A stretch of DNA of 56,477 nt from Streptomyces oceani (lineage in GTDB: Bacteria; Actinomycetota; Actinomycetes; Streptomycetales; Streptomycetaceae). Within the stretch, counting starts at the first letter, position 1, and each line of letters starts with the position of its first letter. Of the stretch, positions 1 to 10,268 are shown piece after piece. The position numbers and the translations under genes are program-made. The stretch covers positions 4,481 to 60,957 of the forward strand of contig NZ_LJGU01000127.1 in NCBI RefSeq assembly GCF_001751245.1. The letters run 5' to 3'. Below the pieces are notes generated by a model that saw nothing but the letters and a program-made list of their open reading frames with translations, was not told the origin of the DNA and ran no database searches.

Positions 1-2103
1 CACGGTTGGTCGCCGCTCCGCTTCCGGCGGCCCGGCGTCCGCCGGTTCCGCCGTTTCGGGGCTCCCGGTACCCGGCCGTACGGTCGTCCCGTGCCGTGAC
101 ACCGGGTCCGTACCCGCGTCCGGTACGGCCGCCCGTTCCGCGCTCGGAACAGACCCACGCAGCCGGTCAAGCACCCGCTGGAGGCCGAAGCCGATCAGCA
201 CGACCGCCACTCCGGCGACCGCGTCCAGCAGGTAGTGGTTGGCGGTCGCCATCACCACGAAGGTGGTGAGCAGCGGATAGAGCACGCCGAGGGCCCGCAG
301 CCACACCTTGGAGGTCATCCCGATGATGACGACGCCGCACCACAACGACCAGCCGACGTGCAGCGAGGGCATCGCGGCGTACTGGTTGGACATCTCCGTC
401 AGCGCGCCGAACTCCGGGTCGGACAGGTCCTGCGGACCGTGCGCGGTGTCGATGTAGCCCAGGCCCGGCATCAGCCGCGGCGGGGCCAGTGGATAGAGCC
501 AGAAGCCGACCAGGCCCAGCAGGGTGGCGAAGCTCAGGGCCGTACGCGCGCTGCGGTAGTCGCGCGGCCGGCGGACGTACAACACCACCAGCAGCGTGAT
601 CGGGATGAGGAAGTGGAAGGTGCTGTAGTAGAAGTTGCAGAAGCTCTCCAACCAGGGCGTGCGGGCCGTGAACTGGTTCAGCCCGTACTCCCAGTCGATG
701 CGCAGCAGACTCTCCAGGTCCAGGATCTGCTCGCCGTGGCTCTCCGAAGTGGCACGTCCGCCGGTCGCGTGGGCACGGACGTACGAGTAGCCGAAGTAGC
801 CCACCCGCACGAGCAGCAGCTCGAGCATGAGGTTGGGGCGGCTGAACGGGCCGGAGGGTTCCGGTTTCGCCCAACTCTCCGAGTCCCGGGAGAGGAACGG
901 CACCGCACAGGCCGCGGCCAGCGCCGCGATCAGTGGGGCGTTCGCCCCGATGTCGGTCATGACGGGCATGTTCGGCACCAGGGCCCGGCTCTCCAGCGTC
1001 ATCACGAGCACCACCAGCACCGGCCACATCAACCGGTCCCCGGTACGCCGCCCCACCCGGCCGACCAGCGCCAGCAAAATCCACAGCTGTTGGTGCTGCC
1101 AGGCCGTCGGCGAGATCGCGACCACCGCGCAGCCCGCCAGCGCGGCGGCGAGCAGCGGCTGGCCGTCCCGCGCGTAGTACACCGCCCGGCGCAACGCGAA
1201 CCAGCAGACGAGGCCCGCGAGCACGAGCAGCAGCGCGATCTCCACCGGGCCGCGCAGCCCGAGGCGGAGCAGCAGTCCGTGCAGCGACTGGTTGCCCACG
1301 TGGTCGGACGGTTCGCCGAGGCCCACTCCCGCTATGTGGTGCACCCAGTACGTCCACGAGTCGCCTGGGGACGCCAGCCAGGCCAAGATCGTGCCGGTGG
1401 CGAAGGTCGCGCCCGCGGTCACCGCGCCGGAGCGCCGCCCGGTGAACCACAGCAGCGGGAGGAAGAGCAGCACGCCCGGCTGGAGCGCGGCGGCCAGGCC
1501 GATCAGCGCGCCGCCGAGACGGCCGTCCTCGCCGGCCCCGCGCCGCAACCCGAGCCATCCGACGAGCACCAGCAGCACCGGCAGGATGCCGGTCTGGCCC
1601 AGGGTGAAGGTGCTGCGCACGGGCAGCGACAGCACCAACAGGCTCAGCGCCACCGGCACGGCGAACAGCGCGCCCCGCCTGGTCAGCAGCCCGGGCAGGG
1701 ACCGTACGGCGATCAGTCCGACCGCCACGACCAGCAGCAGGGTGCCAAAGGTCCAAACCACCCCGAGCCCCTGCTCGACGGTACGAGCGAGTGGCTTGAG
1801 CACCATCCCGGCGAACGGCGTGCCGGTGAAGGGATTGGTCGCGTCGTAGAGGGAACCAGGCGAAAGCAACGCGCCGTTGTCGCCCAGCCAACCGAGCAGG
1901 TCGGTCAGTCGCTCGTCGGAGGGTTGGCGGAGTACGGCCGCCGCCTGACGCGTCGCGAGCGCGCCCGCGAGCAGCCAGAGCGCGACCAGCGCCATGCCGC
2001 CCCGGGAACCCAGGCCCTGGAGCAGGCCCTGCTGCACCAGTGGCGCGCGAGTCGAGCCGGCGCCCTCCCCCGCTGCCCGCTCCTCGGGCGTCTTGGCCGT
2101 CAC
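1..2103 (-). CDS. GT87-type mannosyltransferase fused to PAP2 phosphatase (3' end cut off)
   Basis: Integral membrane protein open from a GTG at 2103 to the left edge, at least 701 codons; the C-terminus is missing. The first ~400 codons are hydrophobic helices typical of the GT87 (polyprenyl-phosphate-mannose dependent) GT-C fold. The later part has PAP2 signatures: a YPLAPPR run, then MPSLHVGW near 340-375, then ATANHYLLD near 250. The last ~50 codons seen are hydrophilic and Pro/Glu-rich, probably cytosolic. Known family: actinobacterial GT87/PAP2 bifunctional proteins acting on lipid-linked sugars. Inferred role: glycosyl or phospho-head-group transfer at the membrane. A GGGGGAAC ribosome site sits just upstream of the GTG. 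No partner gene is adjacent. Confidence 0.85.
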   Translation of the reverse strand, partial: MTAKTPEERAAGEGAGSTRAPLVQQGLLQGLGSRGGMALVALWLLAGALATRQAAAVLRQPSDERLTDLLGWLGDNGALLSPGSLYDATNPFTGTPFAGMVLKPLARTVEQGLGVVWTFGTLLLVVAVGLIAVRSLPGLLTRRGALFAVPVALSLLVLSLPVRSTFTLGQTGILPVLLVLVGWLGLRRGAGEDGRLGGALIGLAAALQPGVLLFLPLLWFTGRRSGAVTAGATFATGTILAWLASPGDSWTYWVHHIAGVGLGEPSDHVGNQSLHGLLLRLGLRGPVEIALLLVLAGLVCWFALRRAVYYARDGQPLLAAALAGCAVVAISPTAWQHQQLWILLALVGRVGRRTGDRLMWPVLVVLVMTLESRALVPNMPVMTDIGANAPLIAALAAACAVPFLSRDSESWAKPEPSGPFSRPNLMLELLLVRVGYFGYSYVRAHATGGRATSESHGEQILDLESLLRIDWEYGLNQFTARTPWLESFCNFYYSTFHFLIPITLLVVLYVRRPRDYRSARTALSFATLLGLVGFWLYPLAPPRLMPGLGYIDTAHGPQDLSDPEFGALTEMSNQYAAMPSLHVGWSLWCGVVIIGMTSKVWLRALGVLYPLLTTFVVMATANHYLLDAVAGVAVVLIGFGLQRVLDRLRGSVPSAERAAVPDAGTDPVSRHGTTVRPGTGSPETAEPADAGPPEAERRPTV

Positions 2104-2500
2104 GTTCCCCCGTCTCCCGTTCGCTTCGCCGTTCCTTCTCGCACCATCATCCAGGTGGTCGGACGCGGGACAGCCACCGACCACCTGATCCGGCCAGGCG
2201 ACGCCCGTCCGCCGGGGCCGTCGTGGAACCGGTGCTCGGGCCGTCCGGGCCACCGAGCTCGAGCGTGGCGCCCGCGAGCCCGGCCGCGTAGGCACGTCGC
2301 CGCCGGGGCGGCCCCATGTGGTCCGGCCTGGCGAGCAGCCGCCGGAATACCCTATCGGCATCGGCCGCCCCGCCACGTACGACGCCGCTGTCCCGTATCC
2401 GGTTGCGATCCCGTGGAGATCGGCGGCGCCCGCCGCCGCTGCCCGTACCGGCGGGGAGGCGCCGACGGAAGAAACCGACGCGCGAGGACGGCGCGGGTCC

Positions 2501-2959
2501 CTACGCCGAGGGCCTGGCGGAGTCCGGTTCGACGGCGGCGGTTTCGGGCACGGCGTGCGCGCCGACCAGCTTCAGGAGCAGCACCGCGGGCAGCCAGCCG
2601 AAGCCCTCGGGCGCGGACAGCAGCGGCGCCGCCAGCACACCCGTACCCACCAGGCCCATGGCCAGGGGCCGTTGGAGCCGGTCCGGCACCTCCGGAAGGC
2701 GGCGCACGCCGGTCACCGCGAGCACACCGGCCAGCGCGGCCGCATACCACACCAGGCCCCACCACCAGGGGCCGCCGAACAGCAGTCCGACGAGGATCGG
2801 TTGTACATGCGCTGCCGCGAACCCGACCGGGTGGTGCAGGCAGCGGGCGAGTGCCCCGGAGGGCGCGGGCAGCGGCCGATGGTAGAAGCGCTTCGCGGAG
2901 TCCAGGCTGTTCGCCACCACTCCCCCGGCCAAATCCCACACCAGCGCGAGTCCCAACAA
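2501..2959 (-). CDS. small hydrophobic membrane protein, start uncertain
   Basis: Not recognised as a named family. The 152 residues given start at a TTG and contain three or four hydrophobic stretches around a conserved-looking polar segment (NSLDSAKRFYHRP). The same frame stays coding-like upstream to about 3118 (residues include EKPDWLFGAG and WEKTLAHTAAA), but no ATG, GTG or TTG occurs there, so the true start may be a CTG near 3127 or there may be an indel. It lies just downstream of the TetR gene on the same strand and would be co-transcribed with it. I infer a membrane protein controlled with the regulator; its function is unknown. Confidence 0.6.
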   Translation of the reverse strand: MLGLALVWDLAGGVVANSLDSAKRFYHRPLPAPSGALARCLHHPVGFAAAHVQPILVGLLFGGPWWWGLVWYAAALAGVLAVTGVRRLPEVPDRLQRPLAMGLVGTGVLAAPLLSAPEGFGWLPAVLLLKLVGAHAVPETAAVEPDSARPSA

Positions 2960-3116
2960 CCACTGCCACCAGGCCCAGTCCGCACCGTCAACGCCCCATG
3001 CGAACAGCCCGCAGCCGACCGCGGCGGCGGTGTGGGCGAGCGTCTTCTCCCACGCCGAGGCGCCGGCGCCGAAGAGCCAGTCGGGCTTCTCGGCCGACGG
3101 CGGTCCTCCGGCGCCC

Positions 3117-3779
3117 TCAGCCCTCAGGGTCGGCCTCCCGCGCCGTGGCCGGGTCGGGTGACACCGGAGTGGCCTTCTGGCCCAACACCAGGGCGTTGAG
3201 CGCCTCCAGAGCCTGCCCGACGCTCACCTCGGGGTCCAGGAGGCTGTGCAGGTACAACCCGTCGAGCAGGGCGATCAGCAGGGTCCCGGTGCCGGGAGGA
3301 TCGTCGGGACGGTGCCGCGCCAACCAGTCCGCGGTCTCCGTACGCGCCCGGGCCAGATAGTCCTTGATCAGCGCGCCCAGTTCGGGGTCCCGGGCGGCGC
3401 CCGCCAGGAGTTCGACGGACAACCGACCGACGAGGTCGCCCTCCGGCAGTTGCAACAGCCCCGGCAGTCTGGCCAGGGCGTCCTCCACGCTGTGGGACGC
3501 GACCAGTTGGTCCGCGAAGGCGCCGAAGACGGCGGAGGCGGCGCGCTGGACCACGGCCTCCCGGAACCGCGGCAGTCCGCCCCAGTGGTAGTGCAGCAGG
3601 CCCTGGTTGGCGCCGGCGCGATCAGCGACGGCCCGGGTGGTCACCGCTGGCCAGCCACCTTCCGCCAGTAGTTCGACACCCGCTTCCACCAGTTGCTCAC
3701 GTCGCCGCTGGCCGCGAGGGGAGACCTTGGGATGACCCCCGGAATTAGCCATACGACCAACGATAGCAGTCTCGTTCAC
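3117..3779 (-). CDS. TetR/AcrR family regulator
   Basis: 220-residue TetR-type repressor. The N-terminal helix-turn-helix is at about residues 22-68 (REQLVEAGVELLAEGGW, then TTRAVADRAGANQGLLHYHW), a standard TetR arrangement. The C-terminal ligand domain is all-helical. I chose the GTG at 3779 because GAGGTGG lies 4-5 bases before it; an ATG at 3752 lacks a ribosome site. It probably controls itself and the small membrane gene just downstream. The ligand cannot be read from the sequence. Confidence 0.85.
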   Translation of the reverse strand: MNETAIVGRMANSGGHPKVSPRGQRRREQLVEAGVELLAEGGWPAVTTRAVADRAGANQGLLHYHWGGLPRFREAVVQRAASAVFGAFADQLVASHSVEDALARLPGLLQLPEGDLVGRLSVELLAGAARDPELGALIKDYLARARTETADWLARHRPDDPPGTGTLLIALLDGLYLHSLLDPEVSVGQALEALNALVLGQKATPVSPDPATAREADPEG

Positions 3780-3844
3780 CGCGCCACCTCAAAACCCCCA
3801 CGACGGCGTTATCAACTTCTCGCGCCCGGCGGGCCCTTCGGCTC

Positions 3845-3861
3845 ACGTCCCGGAGGGACGT
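3845..3861. repeat. short perfect hairpin in the 305-bp gap 3780-4084
   Basis: A 7-bp inverted repeat (ACGTCCC / GGGACGT) with a 3-base loop. The rest of the gap between the divergent TetR and HAD genes shows no coding potential and should hold both promoters. I could not pick confident -10/-35 boxes. Confidence 0.4.
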
Positions 3862-4084
3862 CAACGTGCGGCCGGCAGCCCGGACTGACGCGCCCGAAGA
3901 GGCGCGCTGGCGTACCGGGCGGTTGTTTTGTACGTTGAGGGAACAAAGTGGCTCCGTCCGAGCCCCTCACCTGACGAGAGGGGCGTCCCTGACCGGCGGG
4001 CGGAGCCGACTTTGTGCGTGCAAGTCCGGGAGCCCAGCCCCCGCCCTTGCATCTCGTACGCCACACCACCCCCGAAGAGGACAC

Positions 4085-4771
4085 ATGCGCAGCTCAGAGA
4101 CGGTAGGCCCGTTCCGGGCCGTGCTGTTGGACATGGACGGCACGCTGGTCAACTCGGACGCGGTCGTCGAACGCGTGTGGCGCGGCTGGGCCGCGAGGCA
4201 TGGCATGGACCCGGCGGAGGTGCTGCGAGCAGCGCACGGCAGGCAGGGACACGCCACCATGGCCGCTCTTCTCCCCGACCGGTCGGCGGAGGTCAACCGG
4301 GCGGAGAACGACGAGCTGCTGGCCCTCGAGACGGCGGACCTGGACGGGATCGTCCCGGTGCCGGGCGCACCGGCCTTCCTCGCCGACCTGGCCGGCTCCG
4401 GGGTGTCGTACGCCCTGGTGACCTCGGCTGACGTCCGTCTCGCCACGGCCCGCATGGGCGCCGCCGGGCTGACGATGCCGCTGGTTCAGGTGACCGCCGA
4501 GTCGGTGAGCGCGAGCAAACCCGACCCGGAGGGCTTCCTGAAGGGCGCCGCCGAACTGGGCCACGAGCCGGCGGACTGCGTGGCGTTCGAGGACTCCGCG
4601 ATGGGCATCGCAGCCGCCAGGGCGGCCGGCATGGCCGTCGTGGGAGTAGGGCCACGGGCCGCCGAGTGCGCGCCCACGATCGCCGTCCCCGATCTGACGG
4701 CCCTGCGGATCGACGCCCGCCCGGACGGCTCCGTACGGCTGCGCGCCGAGGCCCCGACCAACGGCGGTTGA
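4085..4771 (+). CDS. HAD-family phosphatase, sugar-phosphatase type
   Basis: 228-residue HAD hydrolase of the beta-phosphoglucomutase/YfbT subgroup. The four motifs are present: DxDGT with nucleophile D16 and acid D18, a VTSADV segment (motif II), SKPDPEGF (motif III lysine) and FEDSAMGI (motif IV acids). A helical cap follows motif I, as in type C1 HADs acting on small sugar phosphates. The start at 4085 follows GAAGAGGACAC. It stands alone, convergent with the manganese exporter gene, so the substrate cannot be inferred from context. Confidence 0.85.
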   Translation: MRSSETVGPFRAVLLDMDGTLVNSDAVVERVWRGWAARHGMDPAEVLRAAHGRQGHATMAALLPDRSAEVNRAENDELLALETADLDGIVPVPGAPAFLADLAGSGVSYALVTSADVRLATARMGAAGLTMPLVQVTAESVSASKPDPEGFLKGAAELGHEPADCVAFEDSAMGIAAARAAGMAVVGVGPRAAECAPTIAVPDLTALRIDARPDGSVRLRAEAPTNGG

Positions 4772-4803
4772 CGCGGCCCGGGCACGATCAGCCGGACAGC
4801 CGG

Positions 4804-5388
4804 TCAGCCGGTTGCTGCCTCGAACAGGCTGTACGCGCCCAGCGCCGCCATCACTCCGGCAGCGATCCTGGTGATCAGCTTCAGCGGCACGTAGCGCATC
4901 AGCGTGCGCCCGCCCAGGATGCCCAGGCCGGCCACTGCCCAGAGCGCGAGCAGCGCGCCGACGGCCACCGAGAGCGGGTCCTCGTACGACGCGGCGAGGT
5001 TGGCCGTCATGATCTGCGTGAGATCGCCGAACTCCGCGACCAGGATCAGCGAGAAGCCACTCGCCGCGACCTTCCAGAAGGTCTGGTCGGAGGGCGACTT
5101 GGCGTCCTCGTCCGCCTCCTCGTCCTTCTTCCAGCACAGCACCGCGGCACCCGCCAGGAAGAGCACGCCGACCAGCGCGTCCAGGAGCTGCCGGGGGAGC
5201 AGTGAGAGGAGGCTGCCGGCCGCGATCGCGAGCGCCACATGCACTAGGAAGGCGGCGGCGACGCCCACGAAGACGTACGAGGCGCGGTAGCGGGTGCCGA
5301 GCACCAACCCGGCGAGGGCCGTCTTGTCGGGGAGTTCGGCGAGGAAGACGACGCCGAAGGTGATGGCGGCGACGGAGATACTGAACAC
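4804..5388 (-). CDS. TMEM165/GDT1 family Mn2+ exporter
   Basis: 194-residue membrane protein with the two family signatures E-x-x-D-K-T (residues 18-23, ELPDKT) and E-x-G-D-x-T (119-124, EFGDLT), each in the first helix of an inverted three-helix repeat, with a charged loop between (about residues 88-102). Known family: UPF0016/GDT1 cation transporters exporting Mn2+ or Ca2+; bacterial members (MneA) protect against manganese. The GTG start at 5388 follows GGGGAAC. The strongest functional clue is upstream: a yybP-ykoY Mn2+ riboswitch at 5486-5606 on the same strand, about 97 bases before the start, so expression should rise with Mn2+. Confidence 0.9.
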   Translation of the reverse strand: MFSISVAAITFGVVFLAELPDKTALAGLVLGTRYRASYVFVGVAAAFLVHVALAIAAGSLLSLLPRQLLDALVGVLFLAGAAVLCWKKDEEADEDAKSPSDQTFWKVAASGFSLILVAEFGDLTQIMTANLAASYEDPLSVAVGALLALWAVAGLGILGGRTLMRYVPLKLITRIAAGVMAALGAYSLFEAATG

Positions 5389-5485
5389 GGTTGTTCCCCA
5401 GGAGTACGGGCCGCCGCGCCGGAGGAGTTCGCGGGAGCACGCGCACGCTTCGGCACGGCAGCGTCACGACAGGCGGACACTGCGG

Positions 5486-5606
5486 CCGAAGGTCTCGCTG
5501 ACACCTGCGGGTCGCTGGATGACCGAGCCACGCACGTGTTCCGGGCGCCGGGGCGGCGAGGCCGCCCAGTGTGTCGACGGTCCGGCGAGGAGCTACTCCC
5601 CTTCAG
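5486..5606 (-). promoter_or_regulatory. yybP-ykoY manganese riboswitch
   Basis: Read on the minus strand, the element opens with CUGAAGGGGAGUAGCUCC and closes with GUGUCAGCGAGACCUUCGG. CUGAAGG and CCUUCGG can form P1, GGGGAGUAG is the conserved L1, and AGCGAGACC is the conserved 3' strand. A GUCGACA segment near 5575 fits the L3 side. The GC-rich middle forms an extra stem (GGGCGGCCUCGCCGCCC-like). It lies in the leader of the TMEM165 exporter, the expected partner. The rest of the 611-bp gap 5389-5999 shows no gene. Confidence 0.88.
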
Positions 5607-5999
5607 ACGCGCCCAGGCTACGCGATGCGGCGGCCCGACGGCCAGCCGATGCCGGGCATCCGACAGGACCCGTACGGGCGCGGGCGCTGACACTCGACCG
5701 CGTCACCGGTCAACTCGACGCCCAGACAATCACGCCAAAGCATGACAGACCTCGGCAAATCATGGATGACCAGGCCAGACGCCCCGAGCGAGCACCACCA
5801 CGGAGTGCGGATCCCACGGTCATGCGCCCACCATGCGTCCGCTATGTACCAAAGACCGGAAAGCTCCCCAGGCTGCCCACTCCCGGGGCCTTGAAGTGAC
5901 GTGCACACGTCGTCACCCTGTTACCTGTCGGCCGCTGGACGGGCATCCGGCGGCTCGAGAGTGTGCCCTCAAGTGCCCCCACCGAACGAGGGAGTTCGT

Positions 6000-6659
6000 A
6001 TGCACGGCATACGCAAGGTCTACGCGCGTCGTCCGGCCCTTTTGGCCGCCGCCGCGGTGTTTCTCGCGATCTGTACGGCCATGGTGCTCACCAACGGCTC
6101 CGCACAGGCGGCACCCCCCACGCCGCCCAACGCCGAGGAGGCCCGCACCATGCTCGGCGAGCTGACCGAGGAGTCCGAGGGCTCCATGGACGGCTACGAC
6201 CGCGACAAGTTCCCGCACTGGAGCGACCAGGGCGACAGCTGCGACACCCGCGAAGCCATCCTCAAGCGGGACGGCGAGGGCGTGGAGACCGGCAGCGACT
6301 GCTATCCGACCAGCGGCAGCTGGGAGAGCCCGTACGACGGCGAGACCTGGTCCGACCCCAGCGACGTGGACATCGACCACATGATCCCGCTCGCCGAGGC
6401 ATGGCGTTCCGGTGCCGCCGACTGGACCCAGGACGAGCGCGAGGGCCTGGCCAACGACCTCGAGGTGGCCCAGCTGCTCGCGGTCACCGACAACGTCAAC
6501 CAGTCCAAGAGCGACCAGGACCCGGCCGACTGGATGCCGCCGAGCGAGAGCTACCACTGCACGTACGCCCAGAGCTGGGTGTGGGTCAAGCACACCTACG
6601 ACATGACGGTCGACTCGGCGGAGAAGGGCGCGCTGGAGGGCGTGCTCTCCGGCTGCTGA
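6000..6659 (+). CDS. secreted HNH-family nuclease
   Basis: 219 residues. A Sec signal peptide (basic MHGIRKVYARR, a hydrophobic core, then an AQA cleavage site near residue 37) precedes a DUF1524/GmrSD-like HNH domain. The core motif DIDHMIPLAEAW (about residues 121-132) gives the metal-site His, and NDLEVAQLLAVTDNVNQSKSDQDP supplies the later N and H-N-H-type residues. Four cysteines after the signal peptide suggest disulfides. The ATG at 6000 follows GAGGGAG. Known family: extracellular nucleases of streptomycetes, used for DNA degradation or nutrient supply. A strong terminator follows. Confidence 0.85.
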   Translation: MHGIRKVYARRPALLAAAAVFLAICTAMVLTNGSAQAAPPTPPNAEEARTMLGELTEESEGSMDGYDRDKFPHWSDQGDSCDTREAILKRDGEGVETGSDCYPTSGSWESPYDGETWSDPSDVDIDHMIPLAEAWRSGAADWTQDEREGLANDLEVAQLLAVTDNVNQSKSDQDPADWMPPSESYHCTYAQSWVWVKHTYDMTVDSAEKGALEGVLSGC

Positions 6660-6671
6660 GCCAGCCGCGCG

Positions 6672-6714
6672 CGTGACGCGGGGGACGGTCGCCCGTACCG
6701 TCCCCCGCGTCACG
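6672..6714. terminator. terminator hairpin after the HNH nuclease gene
   Basis: Perfect 18-bp stem (6672-6689 pairs with 6697-6714) with a 7-base loop, 12 bases after the stop codon. No U-tract, as is usual in Streptomyces. Confidence 0.8.
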
Positions 6715-6743
6715 TATGCCGGTCAGCCGGAAACTACCGGCTG

Positions 6744-6780
6744 CCCTCCGTCGTTTCGTACGGTTGCGGACGATGGAGGG
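6744..6780 (+). promoter_or_regulatory. leader hairpin reaching the ribosome site of the PhoD-like gene
   Basis: CCCTCCGTCG (6744-6753) can pair with CGATGGAGGG (6771-6780), nine pairs plus one wobble, 17-base loop. The right arm covers the first part of the GGAGGGAGGA ribosome site (6775-6784). A smaller stem AGCCGG/CCGGCT lies at 6725-6742. Regulatory use is inference. Confidence 0.4.
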
Positions 6781-6788
6781 AGGACCCG

Positions 6789-8501
<1,713 letters not shown>

Positions 8502-8528
8502 TCCCGGCGCGCCCGTCGCCAGTCAGCC

Positions 8529-8565
8529 CGTCCCTCCCGTACGAGCCGCTCGTACGGGAGGGACG
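8529..8565. terminator. bidirectional terminator between PhoD-like and SOD genes
   Basis: Perfect 17-bp stem with a 3-base CCG loop between two convergent stop codons; it can serve both strands. Confidence 0.85.
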
Positions 8566-8620
8566 TCGGGACGTGGACTTCCTTAGGGGTGACGCGTCCG
8601 GCGACCGCGTCCGAACCGGC

Positions 8621-9274
8621 TCACGCCCCGCCGGACGCCGCCTCGCCACCCATGAACGGCACGGTGAAGCAGGCCACTCGCTCACCCGCCATGCCCGCCT
8701 CGCCCGGCTCGCTGCTGGTCGCCCGCTCGTGCAGCACGACCGAGCGGGCCTCGCCCGGCCGGAACTGCCAGGGGTGCCAGGCGGCGGAGCGCGCGGTGCC
8801 GTCGTCGTCCGAGGTGAAGTCGAGCCACACCTCGTTGCGCGGATTGGCGTACTCCGGGTCCGTGGACGGTGGTTCCGGGTCCCGTACGTTCTGGTAGTGC
8901 GGTCCTGCGGCGTCCGGGTCCGCCGTGCAGACGCCGGTGTGCACGTGCACGCCGAAGGTGTGGTCCGCCGCGACCCCGCGCACTCGCACGGCCACCGACA
9001 TCCCGTCCCGGTCCGCGCGCTGCGTCACCTTGACACCGGCTCCGTGCGGCACCAGCCGCTCGTCGTAGGTGACCGCCTTGCCGTCGGCTCCGGCCGGTCC
9101 GAACTCCCCACTCGCACGCAGCCGGTAGTCGGCGCCGTGGTGCCGACCGCCGCCACGATCGCCGCCGCCGTCCGTACTCCCGCCGGTGTCGGTCCCTGAG
9201 GCGACTCCGGTCAGGGACAGCAGCAAGGCCGCCGTGACCACGGTCGTCAAGGTGAATCCACTCCGCACAGCCAT
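8621..9274 (-). CDS. secreted SOD_Cu-family protein lacking the zinc site
   Basis: 217 residues. A signal peptide or anchor (residues 1-27), then a Gly/His-rich linker (RGGGRHHG at 40-47), then a Cu/Zn-SOD fold. Copper ligands can be assigned as H110 and H112 (HVH), H126 (GPHYQN) and H182 (VVLH). The disulfide pair would be C116 and C202, and the catalytic arginine R199 in GMAGERVAC. The zinc ligands expected after GPHY (two His, one Asp) are absent; that loop reads DPEPPSTDPEYANPRN. The protein thus resembles copper-only SODs. Start ATG at 9274 after GAGGAG. Likely protects the cell surface from superoxide. Confidence 0.8.
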   Translation of the reverse strand: MAVRSGFTLTTVVTAALLLSLTGVASGTDTGGSTDGGGDRGGGRHHGADYRLRASGEFGPAGADGKAVTYDERLVPHGAGVKVTQRADRDGMSVAVRVRGVAADHTFGVHVHTGVCTADPDAAGPHYQNVRDPEPPSTDPEYANPRNEVWLDFTSDDDGTARSAAWHPWQFRPGEARSVVLHERATSSEPGEAGMAGERVACFTVPFMGGEAASGGA

Positions 9275-9520
9275 TCGCTCCTCATTAGTCCGTCGCGACC
9301 GGTTCCGGGACTCCCGCGATGCGTGGGAGAACCTCGTGCCGGCTCCCTCCGCCTGGCCCGGTGGTGCGTCGGCGGAACAGCCGAGTGCATGCCTATCCCA
9401 GCCCCCGCGCGATCGTGCCGCACGGCCCGCCGCACCGCCCCGGACGCTCCGTGCGAGGTACCTCCGCGTAGGCTGGACGGCGGTAAGCGGCTGGCTGTAG
9501 CGAGCGAACGGGGAATCAGC

Positions 9521-10159
9521 GTGCCGGAACTCCTGGGGTGGGCGGTCGGCACCCCATGGATCTATGGCCTGATCACACTTTCGGTGCTTCTCGACGTCTT
9601 CCTGCCGGTGTTGCCCAGCGGGGTGCTGGTCATCGCCGCCGCCGCGGCCGTGGCCGGGACGACAGCAGCCGAAGCGGCGCAGTCCGGCACGCACTTCGTC
9701 GAGATGCTCGGCCTTGTCTCCTGCACGGCGCTGGCCTCCTTCCTGGGCGACCTGGCGGTCTATCAGCTCGCCTGGCGCGGTGGCCCCCGACTCCGTCGGG
9801 CTATCGCGCGCTCCCGTCGTCTGACGTCCGCTCATGACCGCCTCGGGCACGCCCTCGTGCGCGGCGGCGGCACGCTGGTGGTGCTCGCCCGGTTCGCGCC
9901 CGCCGGCCGTTCGGTCGTCAGCCTGACGGCGGGTGCGGCGCATCGTCGGGCGAAGGACTTCGTGCCGTGGTCGGCCCTCGCGGGAGTGTGCTGGGCCGCG
10001 TACACCGTGAGCCTCGGCTACCTCGGCAGTCAGTGGTTGGACACCGCGTGGGTGGGCACGGCCGTCTCCCTGCTCGCCCTCTTCGCGGCCGGCTGGTTCG
10101 CGGCGTACTTCATACGGCGCCGACCGGTCGCCGCGACCGCGCCGGGCGACACTCCCTGA
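9521..10159 (+). CDS. DedA/SNARE-associated (VTT) family membrane protein
   Basis: 212 residues with about five hydrophobic segments. The family core is visible: LPVLPSGVLVIAAAA near the N-terminus, a reentrant-loop region GDLAVYQLAWRGG (about 87-99), and the conserved F-x-P-x-x-R signature as RFAPAGRSVVSLTAGA (about 126-141). Known role: DedA-type proteins are proton-linked lipid scramblases or flippases, needed for envelope homeostasis. Start taken as the GTG at 9521, after GAACGGGGA. The 246-bp region to the divergent SOD gene should hold both promoters. Confidence 0.8.
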   Translation: MPELLGWAVGTPWIYGLITLSVLLDVFLPVLPSGVLVIAAAAAVAGTTAAEAAQSGTHFVEMLGLVSCTALASFLGDLAVYQLAWRGGPRLRRAIARSRRLTSAHDRLGHALVRGGGTLVVLARFAPAGRSVVSLTAGAAHRRAKDFVPWSALAGVCWAAYTVSLGYLGSQWLDTAWVGTAVSLLALFAAGWFAAYFIRRRPVAATAPGDTP

Positions 10160-10268
10160 ACACGGGGATTCAGCGGTCCTGAGTGTCAGCGGGAGAGACT
10201 GTCACAGTCCCGGCGTACTGAAAGTTTTCCCGACAGATGGCACGTCCTCCCTGCTCAAGTACCCCATG

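Noticed and set aside
235..3360. Long plus-strand open frame (over 1000 codons) opposite the GT87/PAP2 and other genes
   Set aside because: Composition is Arg/Pro/Gln-rich with no motif; the minus strand has clear protein families. Artefact of high GC.
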